Positions 34,201 through 46,308 of a stretch of 64,000 bases of DNA are shown here, one piece after another. Under the pieces are notes generated by a model. It did no database searches. It was not told where the DNA came from and was given only the letters and a program-made list of their open reading frames with translations. How positions within the stretch are numbered: the first letter of the stretch is position 1; each line of letters starts with the position of its first letter. Location of the stretch: NCBI RefSeq assembly GCF_902459465.1, contig NW_022985728.1:1-64000 (forward strand). Direction: 5' to 3'. Source of the stretch: Asterias rubens. Its lineage: Eukaryota; Echinodermata; Asteroidea; Forcipulatida; Asteriidae. The translations under genes and the position numbers were made by a program.

Positions 34201-37200
34201 GTGGAAACAACAATATCACAAACAGCGATGAACTGTAGTTTGTGCTATGACCCAATAGACATAATGTGCTTTCGGGCTACCAAAATTTCATTAGGGCTAC
34301 CAAAAATTCTTGGTTGCTAGCCCTGCTGACTACCATGAAAGAACACTTAATGTTGACCCCTGCCTTATCTCACAAAATTATTAAACATGACATAATAAAT
34401 TTGGTACTTGGGGCTTCTGAAGGAGTCCAATCATGCAGCACACGAAATTTCATTTAAATCCTTGACGGTCACGTCCAAATGCATGTTGAATTGACATGGA
34501 ATGACCTATCATTAGCAAATTTAATTTTATGTTCATTTTCATTTGTTACACTTACACAGCTGATACAAACTGCCTTCTTGAGGGACGTCAACATGAAAAC
34601 GTGGCAGGAGGCGGTCACAAGTTATCCTCATCAAACAACACGGGAGCGATTGTCCGCCTTTCTGTCATGTAACTTCCAACATGGGAATAGGCCAGCATCC
34701 CTGGTGGCCTTTGCCAAGGCAGCGGTGCTTGAGCAGGTTAACCCTGCTTCATCAGTGGCTAATGGACGGGAGGTCACAGGTGCTTTTGTTGGGTTGAATG
34801 GATCAGCCTTAGGTCATGTTCTCAATATGGACATCCTAAAGGTAGACGACAATGTTATCAGCAAGAACACCACCAATTTCTCTGGTTTTGATTTAACAAT
34901 CATCGACGTCCCTGAGGTAAGCACATCTGTGGATAAAAAGAGAAACCTTCACCATAAAAAAATAAAAAAATCAGCAACAACAACAATACATTTCCACCAA
35001 CTGACACCACATAGTACTTGTATACAAGAGGAAAGGTGCAAATGTGTATTTTAAGAAGCTGTATTTTATTTTAAAAAATATGCATTATTGAATCAAACGA
35101 AAGCAAGAAATCAGCCCAAACTTAATATGTTTGTTTTTCATGCAAGGTGTTATTAATCACAACAGCATTAATAGACAAATGGACGGACTTGATGAATGGG
35201 GAATGTATGGCAAAGCATGGGGTAAAGTGACTTGACTGTCAGGGGCAGTTCCATTTGTTTTGCCAACATTTCAAACAACAATTCAAAGTAATTACATGGA
35301 GTATAAATCATGTTGACATTTTAAACAATGTTGTTGTTTGCTCACAGAATTGGACTGTAACAGAGCTGCAAAAGCTGTACGTGATGCTCAGATTCGTTAA
35401 CATGCAGCTGACCTCTCCACTGTCCAAATATAATTTGGTATGCATGTGCAGTAATCAACAACATTCTGTAAAGTTGAAGTGGCGTTTTACCAAAATGGTA
35501 TGAAAAATAATTACTTAGCTGATATTAATAAGGTTATTCCCAATTTATTTAATGTATTTATTTTATTTTATTTATGAGATGTTCGGACCAACGGCCTGGA
35601 ACACCTTGTCTCGGCTATCAAAAGCACTCTTTTTTTTTAAATAGCTTTGATTTTAGTCGGTTTTCAAGGCGTTTTCAACAAACATTTCCCTTTTGCTACA
35701 GTCTACTACTCATGAATTCCTATTTCCTCAACCAGATAAGCCATTTTGATATTCTATTCATCATCATATGAACGCGCTTTATGTTATGTACTTCACACAA
35801 ATTGATATGTTGGTGAACTTTTCTTGACCGTTTGACCTGTCTTAACCGAAAGTGACTGTAAAATGCTTCGAAAAAGCTTGTCTAAGGTTCAACTGTACAC
35901 TTTTTCTGCTTTAACATCACAGAGAATACAAGTCTGGCAAAGGTCGGTTAAAAAAAATTATACTGATATCGTTACCTAATATAAGTGCGCCCTCTAGCGG
36001 CAGATTAAAAACATCGCTTAATTTAAAAATACACTTAATTTCTAAACGTCTGTGTCAGAGTTTGATAATTGTTTCAGAGCTTGATAATTGTTTCGAAATT
36101 TGTATACATAATTTCCTTCAAAATAGCAACATGTTTGTGGAGTCTTTAGTCTTAGCTTGATGATGTCATCACGTGTCAAGTAAGTGGTATTCCTTTAAAG
36201 GTACACTTTTCAAAGCTGTGTGTCTGGCAAACCAAAAGTTTGACTGAGGTGAAACTCGGTGTATTATGTAAGTCAAGGACATACCTGCTAAATTGAGTGA
36301 CATCATGATGGCATCATCGTGTTGAGTTTTTCTGACAATTTTTGCACCATGCTTCGTTCTATTGTACTCCCGGAAGCCGAACACCTGTTTTTTGTAGTTG
36401 ACAAAAACTAGTTTAAATTCTTTTTTTTCAATTATTGATAATGTAAATGTTTTTTTTTTTAATTGTTTTTTTTATCACTATTTTTTGCTAAAACATACAA
36501 TTTGAACTGCCTCTAGCCATCGGGCAATCTCGGGTGTTCTAGTTGGTTCCTGGGATTTCGTTAACTTTAAAGATGCTATGTCAGATTTTTTGCCGATTTG
36601 ACCCAACATTTTGATGGGGTCGAGAAAGTTACAAGCTTTCATTTGAGCCATTGCTCGAAAAAGTCCGCCCATTATTAGTACAGTGAAAATTAGTTTTTGT
36701 CGGGATATCACGTGACCAATTCTTATGTGTTTTATAAGTAACGTTTTAAGTTTTATCTCATGGTTCGATTTTTTAATGTTTGGGGCAAAAAATCTGACAC
36801 AGCGTCTAACGGTTCAAAGGCTTTGTCGACGAATCCGACAAGCAGACAAAATACGTCAGTTACGTTAATCACTTCATACTTGAACACTCACTGAAATGCA
36901 GTTAACGATAGGCCTATTTACATGACTGTGTACTATTTATATATATATTTTTCTTTATACAGCCTCAAGACCCACGTCTGCAAGAGTTTCAACCACTGGC
37001 CAGACTCTCAGCCAGGATGTCGGTGCACTGGTATGTGCATATTGGTCGGCGAGTGGGAGGGTGCATAGCAGCCAACTGCAAGAGGCCAGGTCCAACTTGT
37101 TTCTGATTAATGACGCCATCTCTTTCCAGAAGGACGACAATGGCAAGGTCTGTAATCAAAAACAAAAGCCACTGGAGCTTCTTCAGGATCTTGTGGCAGC

Positions 37201-37795
37201 TATGTGCCCTTCCAAAGGATGGGTGCTGGATGCGTGCAGTGGCACTGGTAGGTTTATGGATGACTTCAATTAATGGACACGTCCCCTTGTATTTGTAAAC
37301 ATTGCTAACAATTAAACTCATTTAAAACACACAAAAAACTCTTTTTGAACTCCAATGATGTTGTCTCACAAAAAGGAGTAGGGCCTAGGCCATGCTGGCT
37401 CTGAATATTGTTGCGCGCGCATTTATATTAGTAAGTTATCAGGTTCTGTTTTAGGTTTTTTTTTTTCAGTTATTTTTTTCCACACTTATTAACAACAGAC
37501 AAGATTACAAACAAAACAGGTGTAAAAATTATTTCCTCAATTGAATTAAGTAACTCGAAACATACCAGTTCTATGACTAAGCTTGTACGGTGTAAAAAAA
37601 AAAAGCAGTATTTTTGTGATTACAGGAACTGGAATCACTGCTTGCCTCCTGCAAGGAGTGAGCTGCATAGCAGTGGAGCAGGACTGGGACCAGTGCGACT
37701 GCATAGAACGCAGAGTCACGGCAGCCTTGTTCCCAGATGGCCAATCAATTGACAGCACACAAGAAGAGGAGGGGGAAGCAGAGGAGGAGGATTAA
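31238..37795 (+). CDS. DNA N4/N6-methyltransferase-like protein, seven-exon model
   Basis: Exons 31238-31690, 32279-32347, 33494-33778, 34560-34916, 35348-35497, 36963-37247, 37626-37795; about 590 residues. Exon 1 is Lys-rich (KPRKRQMKSKNNEVKKRK), probably nuclear or DNA-binding. Exon 2 has NWRKICAAIF; exon 3 ends in a coiled-coil-like stretch. Exon 4 ends FDLTIIDVPE, in the place of the DPPY catalytic motif of amino-methyltransferases. Exon 6 has KPLELLQDLVAAM and VLDACSGTG, completed in exon 7 by TGITACLLQG: the AdoMet-binding FxGxG motif. Catalytic motif before AdoMet motif is beta-class order. The tail is acidic (EEEGEAEEED). Phases fit everywhere except 35497 to 36963, off by one: a small exon, another acceptor (CAG|GAT near 37017) or a frameshift. 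DVPE lacks the aromatic residue, so catalysis is uncertain. Confidence 0.6.
31845..31980. repeat. Dispersed repeat, copy 1
   Basis: TATCTTCCAGTACGTGCTAA, CCAATCAGAAGC and CGCTCCGTATACGGACAGTG recur in the same order at 48598-48745. Confidence 0.7.
33080..33448. mobile_element. Palindromic MITE, copy 2 (TTAA-flanked)
   Basis: Same family as 12946-13343, in an intron of the methyltransferase-like gene. TTAA at both edges; arms with GCGTTTGTAACCGTTTGTTA and GAATACAATGATCCACACAA. Confidence 0.85.
35498..36962 (+). other. Long intron of the methyltransferase-like gene
   Basis: No exon recognised, although the phase mismatch leaves room for one. 35510-35660 looks like a minus-strand LINE 3' tail (A-rich AAATAAAATAAAATAAATAC on the minus strand). 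36500-36520 has AACTGCCTCTAGCCATCGGG, related to the foldback at 52336. Confidence 0.4.
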
Positions 37796-38193
37796 AGGAC
37801 TGTTAAGAGGACTGTTAAAGGAATGTTACAGAATGGTACTGTCAGAAATTTCAAGTTTGATGAAAAATAAATAAAACTACATCCACCGTGTGCACTTCAT
37901 CGCTCTCTGAGCATGTTATCCATTTAGTTTTTGCATCGTTAAAAATGTTGTCGGTTTTTACTATTTTCTTGTGACGACCCAGATGGCTGATTGAACTCAA
38001 ACTTCTAGAGGTTTGTCAGTTTAGGTACATGGTGGATTATATAAAGTGCTTACACTGCCAGCAACTATTCTGTTAGCAAAAACCAATTCTGTGATGTTCC
38101 TTTAAAAAAAGTTCGGCTTATAATGTTAATTACACAGATGTGTGTATAACCGTTCGATTGCTTTAATCCTATGCAAATGCAGATATCAAACTA
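37796..38193. other. 3' flank of the methyltransferase-like gene
   Basis: A MITE trace lies near 37820 (GGAATGTTACAGAATGGTAC). At 37930-38105 lies the direct copy of the dispersed repeat seen upstream at 31090. No gene. Confidence 0.5.
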
Positions 38194-39982
38194 AACTAGC
38201 CTTACACTCGAGGGATAGACAAATCTAGCCTCACACTCAAGGGATAGACAAATCTAGCCTTACACTCAAGGGATAGACAAATCTAGCCTTACACTCTAGG
38301 GGATAGACAAGTCTAGCCTCACACTCAAGGGATAGACAGATCTAGCCCTACACTCGAGGGACAGAGAAATCTAGCCTTACATTCAAGGGATAGACAAGTC
38401 TAGCCTCACACTCAAGGGATAGACAGATCTAGCCCTACACTCGAGGGACAGAGAAATCTAGCCTTACACTCGAGGGATAGACAAATCTAGCCTTAATTAC
38501 ACTCGAGGGATAGACAAATCTAGCCTTACACTCGAGGGATAGACAAATCTAGCCTTACACTCGAGGGATAGACAAGCCTAGCCTTACACTCAAGGGATAG
38601 ACAAATCTAGCCTTATACTCTAGGGGATAGACAAGTCTAGCCTCACACTCCAGGGATAGACAGATCTAGCCCTACACTCGAGGGATAGACAAACCTAGCC
38701 TTACACTCAAGGGATAGACAAATCTAGCCTTACACTCTAGGGGATAGACAGATCTAGCCTTACACTCGAGGGATAGACAAATCTAGCCTCACACTCAAGG
38801 GGACAGACAAATCTAGCCTCACACTCAAGGGATAGACAAATCTAGCCTTACACTCGAGGGACAGAGAAATCTAGCCTTACACTCGAGGGACAGAGAAATC
38901 TAGCCTTACACTCGAGGGATAGACAAGTCTAGCCTCACACTCAAGGGATAGACACATCTAGCCTTACACTCGAGGGATAGACAAGTCTAGCCTCACACTC
39001 GAGGGATAGACACATCTAGCCTTACACTCGAGGGATAGACAATTCTAGCCTTACACTCGAGGGACAGAGAAATCTAGCCTTACACTCAAGGGATAGACAA
39101 ATCTAGCCTTACACTCGAGGGATAGACAAATCTAGCCTCACACTCAAGGGGACAGACAAATCTAGCCTTACACTCAAGGGATAGACAAATCTAGCCTTAC
39201 ACTCGAGGGATAGACAAATCTAGCCTCACACTCAAGGGATAGACACATCTAGCCTTACACTCGAGGGATAGACAATTCTAGCCTTACACTCGAGGGACAG
39301 AGAAATCTAGCCTTACACTCAAGGGATAGACAAATCTAGCCTTACACTCGAGGGATAGACAAATCTAGCCTCACACTCAAGGGGACAGACAAATCTAGCT
39401 TTACACTCGAGGGATAGACAAATCTAGCCTCACACTCAAGGGGACAGACAAATCTAGCCTTACACTCGAGGGATAGACAAATCTAGCCTTACACTCGAGG
39501 GATAGACAAATCTAGCCTCACACTCAAGGGATAGACACATCTAGCCTTACACTCGAGGGATAGACAATTCTAGCCTTACACTCGAGGGACAGAGAAATCT
39601 AGCCTTACACTCTAGGGATAGACCAATCTAGCCCTACACTCGAGGGACAGACAAATCTAGCCTCACACTCAAGGGATAGACAAATCTAGCCTTACACTCG
39701 AGGGATAGACAATTCTAGCCTTACACTCGAGGGACAGACAAATCTAGCCCTACACTCGAGGGATAGACAAATCTAGCCTCATACTGAAGGGGGAATAAAC
39801 AAATCTAGCCTCACACTCGAGGGATAGACAAATCTAGCCTTACACTCGAGGGATAGACAAATCTAGCCTCATACTCAAGGGGAATAAACAAATCTAGCCT
39901 CACACTCGAGGGATAGACAAATCTAGCCCTACACTCGAGGGATAGACAAATCTAGCCCTACACTCGACGAGGGATAGACAAA
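38194..39982 (+). repeat. 29-bp minisatellite, about 61 units
   Basis: About 1.8 kb of tandem 29-bp units starting TCTAGCCTTACACTCGAGGG and continuing ATAGACAAA. Variants alternate CTTACACTCGAG/CTCACACTCAAG and ATAGACAAA/ACAGAGAAA. Several multi-unit blocks recur, for example the order around 39040-39180 again near 39280-39420, pointing to higher-order amplification. Copies are contiguous with no unique spacers, and no long frame runs through the array. Confidence 0.97.
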
Positions 39983-40891
39983 ATAGCTGATCTTGTACTG
40001 ACTGAGTGAGGCTGACCTGTATTATAATATACGTGTATACTAATTATCACATTCTCATTGTATATACAAATTAGGCAGTAACTACTATTTGAAGCTGGAC
40101 ACGATTAAATAAATTTGCAGTCCATTTGGATTCTGTTAAAAAGGGCAAAGTTTGTTGTATCTCGTTTTGCTTTCGTTGCTGTGTTTATGCTGTCTTAATT
40201 GCTATTTCACAAGGGTCGACAAAACGAGGCATTGAATCTTAAAGCAATGGCAAGAGTGCAATTCATGACGTAGAAAGTGAAAAACCGATCTTCAAATTAT
40301 AAATGTTACCATGTACCAAAGACAAATAGCAGATCTACTGCAGCAAAAATAAAGTTATTAATTAACAGTTGTAAAAGATTAATTTCACTGCATGGGTTTT
40401 CGTTTTTCAGTGGTTTTATGGAAAAAGTGTGAAATGATAGCTCGAATATTCTCTTTCCATGACATATGTGAAGTTTGTTAGTTAGATGTGAAGGTGTTAC
40501 TCGTAGTCGACGCAGAGGCAAGACCAGGGAGAAAACTCCTCCATGTGGAAAGAGCAAATGTGGACCATGTGCACGTTGTGGGCGGTCGGGAGTATCGCCA
40601 ATTTGTTTCCATCTTGCACCAATGAAAAATGACAAAATAATATGCTGATTTGAATCAAAGACAAAAATATCAAAAGCTGACTGCTTTGTAGACTGCATTT
40701 GGTCCGTAGTAAAAAAAAAAAATATCTTTACTAAACTCCCGAAAAAGGCCGTAAAAGATAAGATCTTTTTGCTCCGTAGAGCTGTCAACTTCACTGTACA
40801 CGTGAAGTACCATACTTGCAGTATGAAGAAGCTTTGTATTATCAAAACTGTAATTAAATGTCAATGTTCCTGATATTTTTTTTAAATACAG
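39983..40891. other. No supported gene; possible Cys-rich exon
   Basis: 40495-40640 (+) is open and encodes RSRRRGKTREKTPPCGKSKC followed by GPCARCGRSG, loosely like a short zinc knuckle or CXXC block, but splice borders are weak. The rest shows nothing. Confidence 0.25.
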
Positions 40892-41696
40892 ACTTCAAGA
40901 TAACGGAAGCAATCTGTGCTTTACCATCATTGCTGAAGAAAATGCCCCAGATTATGTTCCGTACAAAGGTAGGTTATATTTATAAGAAGTCATGTTTTTA
41001 TGAAGTAATATGTTAGTTAACTTATGGATGGAGCATGGAGCATGCATGCACTCTAGTGTAAGCGGTAATGTGTGTCAACTGAATACTACTTGCATGCACC
41101 CCACCTCCTTTCTGGCAAAACCACCACAGAACCTTCATTCTGCATGACCCCAAATACATTGTAATGGCTTTTGTACGTGATAATCTGCTCTATCAAGCAG
41201 AATCTTTCTTTCATGAAGTTTCTGGAATGATGACGGGTTTTTTTTAAATCTGGGTCAAAGGTCATGCTTATTTTTTTCTTATTTTAAAGACATTTGATTT
41301 TTTTTTTTTTTTGGGGGGGGCGGGGAGGTGTGTGATATGGAATCACCCACAAACTCGCGGAATATGCACCCCAAAAAAAATCTGCATCCCATGTTGACAT
41401 GGGACGCAGAAAGCACTGTGTTTTTCTGTATTCCAATCATGCTTGTATAGTAACTAACAGTGTTATGTTATGTCATGCAATGGTCGCAAATTGTAGAACT
41501 TCTTTTTGGCAAAATTGCTTCCCTAAGCACTGATGTGCTGTATTGTAGCATTAATTAAGTTTTAGCCATTTAGTACTTGAAGTATGAATAAGGCATATGG
41601 TTGCTTGCAGCAATATTGAGTAACTTTACTTTTTACTTTTATTTATTTAAGGATGAAGACGGCACACATCCTGTGTACATCGAAATGGATGAATAA
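40892..41696 (+). CDS. Two terminal exons of an unknown gene
   Basis: Exons 40892-40968 and 41652-41696 join in phase 0 (AAAG|GTAGGT; TTTAAG|GATG) to give FKITEAICALPSLLKKMPQI, MFRTK, then DEDGTHPVYIEMDE and a stop. Matched borders, phase and an amphipathic run support a real 3' end. The upstream exons and the protein are not recognised. Confidence 0.35.
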
Positions 41697-43350
41697 TCGG
41701 CACGTGTCTACAGAGTTTAAAGTAGTTGCAGAAGGCGAGGTAGTTTCTGTTGTTGATGATGTAACGACAGCAGTCGCGTGCTACATTTCCATGTTTGTTA
41801 TATTTCACCTGCAGTACATCCCAGAACTAGTGGAGACAATTGCTTTTTATCAATATGGTGTCCTTAAGATTGACGACCAGACTGGTATTCATATGTCAGT
41901 TTTAAGCCTATTGGCACGTTTGACTAAGAAAAGGTCACTTTCACAGAAAATGTGAAAACAAACTTGATATGACCCAACATGCATATAAAATAACAAACAT
42001 GTGAAAGTTTAAGCTCAATAAGACTTATGTGTTTGAACTTTTTTTCGAACATCAGAATTTATCCTGCAGGATAAAGACTATTGGTTTTACTCATTTCCTA
42101 AAAACTATGGCATTTCAAGCAAAGCTATTTCAATGGAAGTTTTCTTACATGACCATCTTTATACCATGTAAGTTTTGTGCAAATCTGTCAGCATTTATAT
42201 TTTCATTCTTACCAATGTAAAACACCCTTTTATGAAAGTGTGGAAGGTCAATCGAACCAATCTTTAATTAGCACCCCCAAAACGTGTGCATGTGCATGTA
42301 ATTCCAATAAATGGTTCTGTATACTAAATGTCCACAATATTGCGTCTAAACTGTGTTAAATTAAACTTTTGTACGAACAAGTTCCTCTTTGGAATGTACC
42401 TCTTAAAGTTATTGTTGGCAGCGAATGAAGTTGTGTTCAAGATTTTGCACTGAAATGGCATACAAAATTACCGGTTTTCACGTAAAATTAGAGACTTGTG
42501 ATAGTTTGTTTACTTTCATAATTGTTTCACTGTCGATTGAAAAATTTGTACATCACTGAATTTGACCTTAAATACCGCTTCATTAAAGTCCTGTCATCAC
42601 GGTGTGTTCTGTAGGTGGGACTAATGGGTTGTTAAAAAATCTAGTGAAGTTTGTTTAGTGATGTTAAATAATTTTTGAGATTCAGTAGTTATTCAGTAAA
42701 TTGTTCTCAAAGGAACCGATGCTTAGCAAAGTTGCTTCAGTTGGAGTTGTGTTGGAAATGCAATTAATTTACAGTGAACAGATCAGAACCCTAAAATTGG
42801 ACCATGTGTTCATTTGTAGTGTAGCTTGAGGGAATTTCCTTGATAAAGTCATTGATAATGAGATAAAAACTTTCACAAGTAAAGCACAAAATTGGCATTA
42901 GGTACGCTGTAATTTATTAATTTGTATAATTTAATGTAATATATAAAATATAATAAATTTATTTCAGTAAACTGCATACAGGTGCTTGTTGAACATTTAA
43001 AACATTTCATCAAAACAAATGAGAGAAACAATCACAATCCTTACCTAGAGAACACCGTGAAAAATGAATTCAAAGTAAAGTACACAACTTATTATAACTT
43101 TGAGTTTGCTAAAAAAATGTACAACGGGTGACATGAAATGGAGGGGAACAAATGTCACACTGTGACACAACCAATTACCGACCGAACCTGTTAGGGCCGA
43201 CTTACTACAAAGCATGCCTTGTACATGTATACACACTCTATTGAGTAACTCAAACTATTAGTGCAAAGATCTTCGTCATTATCAATTTCTGTTGCACACC
43301 TTGAACTAACTGATGACAATTAGCATCTTACATTCAATGTACATTACAGA
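41697..43350. other. No gene seen
   Basis: AT-rich spacer with short frames lacking domains. Confidence 0.5.
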
Positions 43351-43640
43351 ATATGCTGAATTTGTTGTACCGAGCTACAACTTAGATGACTTCAGATACA
43401 ATTATCGCTTGTTAAGGGAAGCATTTGATGACATTCATCAACAGATTTCACCTCTTAACTTCACACCATCAAAGTCGATGAGGAAATTGATCCCAGAAAA
43501 CAACTCCTGGTCTTCGGTTGGTACATGACCAATCATGAGTCCATGCGAGAAGTTGCACAGACATTCGGAATAGCAAATTGAACACATGCCTTAATCTACA
43601 AAGCTATGAAGGTGTTCTGCACACACATGTCCCATGTAAA
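43351..43640 (+). pseudogene. Harbinger-type transposase, N-terminal relic
   Basis: After TACATTACAG the frame encodes FVVPSYNLDDFRYNYRLLRE and AFDDIHQQISP, the usual N-terminal block of PIF/Harbinger transposases. A frame change near 43475 leads to DPRKQLLVFGWYMTNHESMR and EVAQTFGIAN, then an in-frame stop, then YKAMKVFCTHMSHV-like sequence. DDE residues are absent. It differs in sequence from the transposase at 51914-54577, so it is an independent relic. Confidence 0.75.
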
Positions 43641-43699
43641 CATAATTATTATCCAGTGTTTGAAAATACTTCATTTTAATAATAATAACTATAACAATA

Positions 43700-46010
43700 A
43701 CGCTAATTGCTACAATAGCGAGCGATGCAATTTCCTTGATTATTCAAGAACTTGAAACAGTTTCTCCCGATTCTGCCAAATTTATACTGGGGGACTTCAA
43801 TCAGTGTAGATTGAATAAAGTGTTGCCATCATATCACCAATATGTCGACAAACCCACAAGGAATGGCGCAACTTTAGACCTCTGTTATGGTAATGTACAA
43901 TCTGCATATAAAACCAGGATTTGTCCCCAACTGGGCAACTCCGATCACAATACCATTCTCCTGCTACCAACGTATAGGCAGGTCCTTAAAAGATCAAAAC
44001 CTGTGACAAAGGTGAAACAACTGTGGTCCAGTGAATCCGTAGAAAAGCTACGTGCGTGCTTGTTTTGACTGCACCAACAGGGACAGTTTCACAGACACTT
44101 CGAACTCAATAGATGAAATCGTAACTGTTGTAACTGACTACGTTAAGTTCTGCACTGATATGCTAATACCATCAAGCACCAAACAGGTGTACCCTAACGA
44201 CAAACCATGGATCTCCCGTGAACTGAAAACGTTACTTCAAGAGAAACGACGGTTGTTTGCAGCTGGCCAGCTACAACGTGTGAAGGAGTTGCAAAGGTCC
44301 ATCGAAAAACAAATTAAACTTTGCAAAGCAGACTATAAACGTCGACTAGAGAAGAATTTTCAACAAAATAACTCTCGAGCCGCGTGGCAGGCGATGCAAA
44401 CAACAACGGGATACAAATCAAAGAAACGCTTGCCTGAATGCTCAAAGGACTTTACAGATGAACTGAACAATTTTTACTGTAGATTTGATATTCGCGATTT
44501 TACTGCAGAGAACACTTTATTGGACAGTTCATTAACAAATGTTTCACTAACTGACAATGTTACCATTAATGAAGCTGATGCTAGGAATGTCTTCTCAGGT
44601 CTGAAGTTAAATAAAGCTGTTGGACCTGATGGTATTAGTCATGTAGCCATCAACTTGCCAATGTACTCACATCAATTTTTCAAATGACATTAGATGAAGG
44701 TTCTATCCCCCAAAATTGGAAAATGTCAATGATAGTCCCAGTGCCAAAGCAAAAGAAGGCTACTGTGTTAAATGATTATCGTCCGATTGCATTAAAATCC
44801 AATATCATGAAATGCTTGGAAAGATCACCTGGACTCACCCCGAACATACGTCAGGTCTCTGTTTATTGATTTCTCCAGTGCTTTTAACACAATACAACCT
44901 CATATCCTTACGCAGAAATTATTACAAATGAATATCTCACCCCAAATTGTGCGATGGATACATGAATTTTTAAGAGATAGGCCACAGTGGGTCAAAGTAG
45001 GAGGTGTTTGTTCTGATGTAAAATATATCAATACTGGTGTTCCTCAAGGATGTGTCATCTCTCCTTTGTTATTTTCGTTATATACCAGTGACTGTTTATG
45101 TTCCAGCTCAAATTGCAGCATCATTAAATATGCAGATGACACGGTAATTACTGGGTACTTGAAAAATGACTCTACCGAGTATGTAACAGAGGTCATGAAT
45201 TTTATTGACTGGTGTAATCGTCACTATCTCTCGATAAATGTACAGAAAACTAAGGAGATGATTTTTGATTTTCGACGAGGTGCTGAGACACATGACCCTC
45301 TCACTATCAATAACTGCATTGTAGAAAGAGTCAATGAATATAAGTATCTTGGAACTGAAGTGGATGATCAACTGAACTGGAATAGGAATACTGAAACGAT
45401 ATACAGTAAAGCTAACCAACGTTTGTACTTTTTGAGAAAACTGAAGAAATTTCATGTAGACCGATCTATCTTGCGTTTATTTTATCAGTCCTTGATACAG
45501 AGTGTTTTAACTTTTAACTTAATATGTACATACGGTTTACTTTCACAGCAGAGTAAGAAGAAATTTGACTGGGTAAAGCAAAATGCTCAGCGGATCATAG
45601 GTTTAATCTTGCCATCCTTGGATATAAAATTTGAAACAAAAATGGTTGCCAAGTTAAGTACAGCAATGAAGGACCCGACCCACCCACTTTTTAATTGCTT
45701 TGTTTTTAATCGCTCTGGTATTAGACTCCGTCCACCCCAAACAAAATCACTTCGTTTTCGACAATCCTTTGTTCCCAATTCAATTCATCTTTTTAATTCT
45801 TTAGTCAAACGGTAATTACTTATTTTTTAACTGTACCACAAATGTTTTGTATAATTTTAATGTAATTTGTAAGTATTGTCAGTAATATATTCCAATCATT
45901 CGCTGTAATTTTAGCAATATACAATTTTTTCGTGGTTTTGTATTGTGCTTTACATTTTATTGTTCGGTTTTATGAACATGTTTATTATAATAATAATAAT
46001 AATAATTTTT
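43700..46010 (+). pseudogene. CR1/Rex1-like non-LTR retrotransposon, 5'-truncated and broken
   Basis: Starts within the endonuclease domain (FILGDFNQ, GNSDHNTILL), followed by the linker (KPWISRELKTLLQEKRRL). RT blocks follow: LNKAVGPDGISHVAI, PVPKQKKATVLNDYRPIALK, LFIDFSSAFNTIQPHILTQK, TGVPQGCVISPLLFSLYTSD, catalytic IIKYADDTVITGY, LSINVQKTKEMIFDFRR and VNEYKYLGTEV, plus a C-terminal region ending SIHLFNSLVKR at 45815. Frame changes occur near 44048, 44680 and 44860, and about 60 residues are missing between IMKCLE and the FIDFSSAF block. The 3' untranslated region ends in an (AAT)n tract near 46005, as usual for this group. The last 295 codons are continuously open, so the copy is not very old. 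Confidence 0.85.
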
Positions 46011-46190
46011 TAATATCTCCAATTTTTTTAAAATTCACCAGTTCAATTTTCTCTTCATGATACTCCTTGGAGGTGTCCGATTACCTCCTGTGACCTCCGG
46101 CGCTGTTGTACCTTTGCAGAGGAGGCAAATCTAGTGTCCAAGCCAGAATCTAACGAGGCCTCCTAGCGAGTGGTGTGCCTCTATTCGTCT

Positions 46191-46308
46191 TCTAGCCGGA
46201 ATATTATGTCCGTCAACTGTTCCTTCTTTGCCTCCTGGCGTGTACCCTCCTCCAGAGGAGCCAAGGGCCGTGAACAACGAGGGAACATCAGAGCACAGAG
46301 GGGACCTG
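46191..46308 (-). pseudogene. Short ORF interrupted by the Harbinger element, downstream part
   Basis: Minus-strand frame reading GPLCALMFPRCSRPLAPLEE and ending LTDIIFRLEDE with a stop at 46191. It continues the frame at 54874-55020 if the element and one CTG copy are removed. The product is not recognised. Confidence 0.4.

Noticed and set aside
38194..39982. CRISPR-like array
   Set aside because: Units are contiguous with no spacers, in a eukaryotic context; it is a minisatellite.
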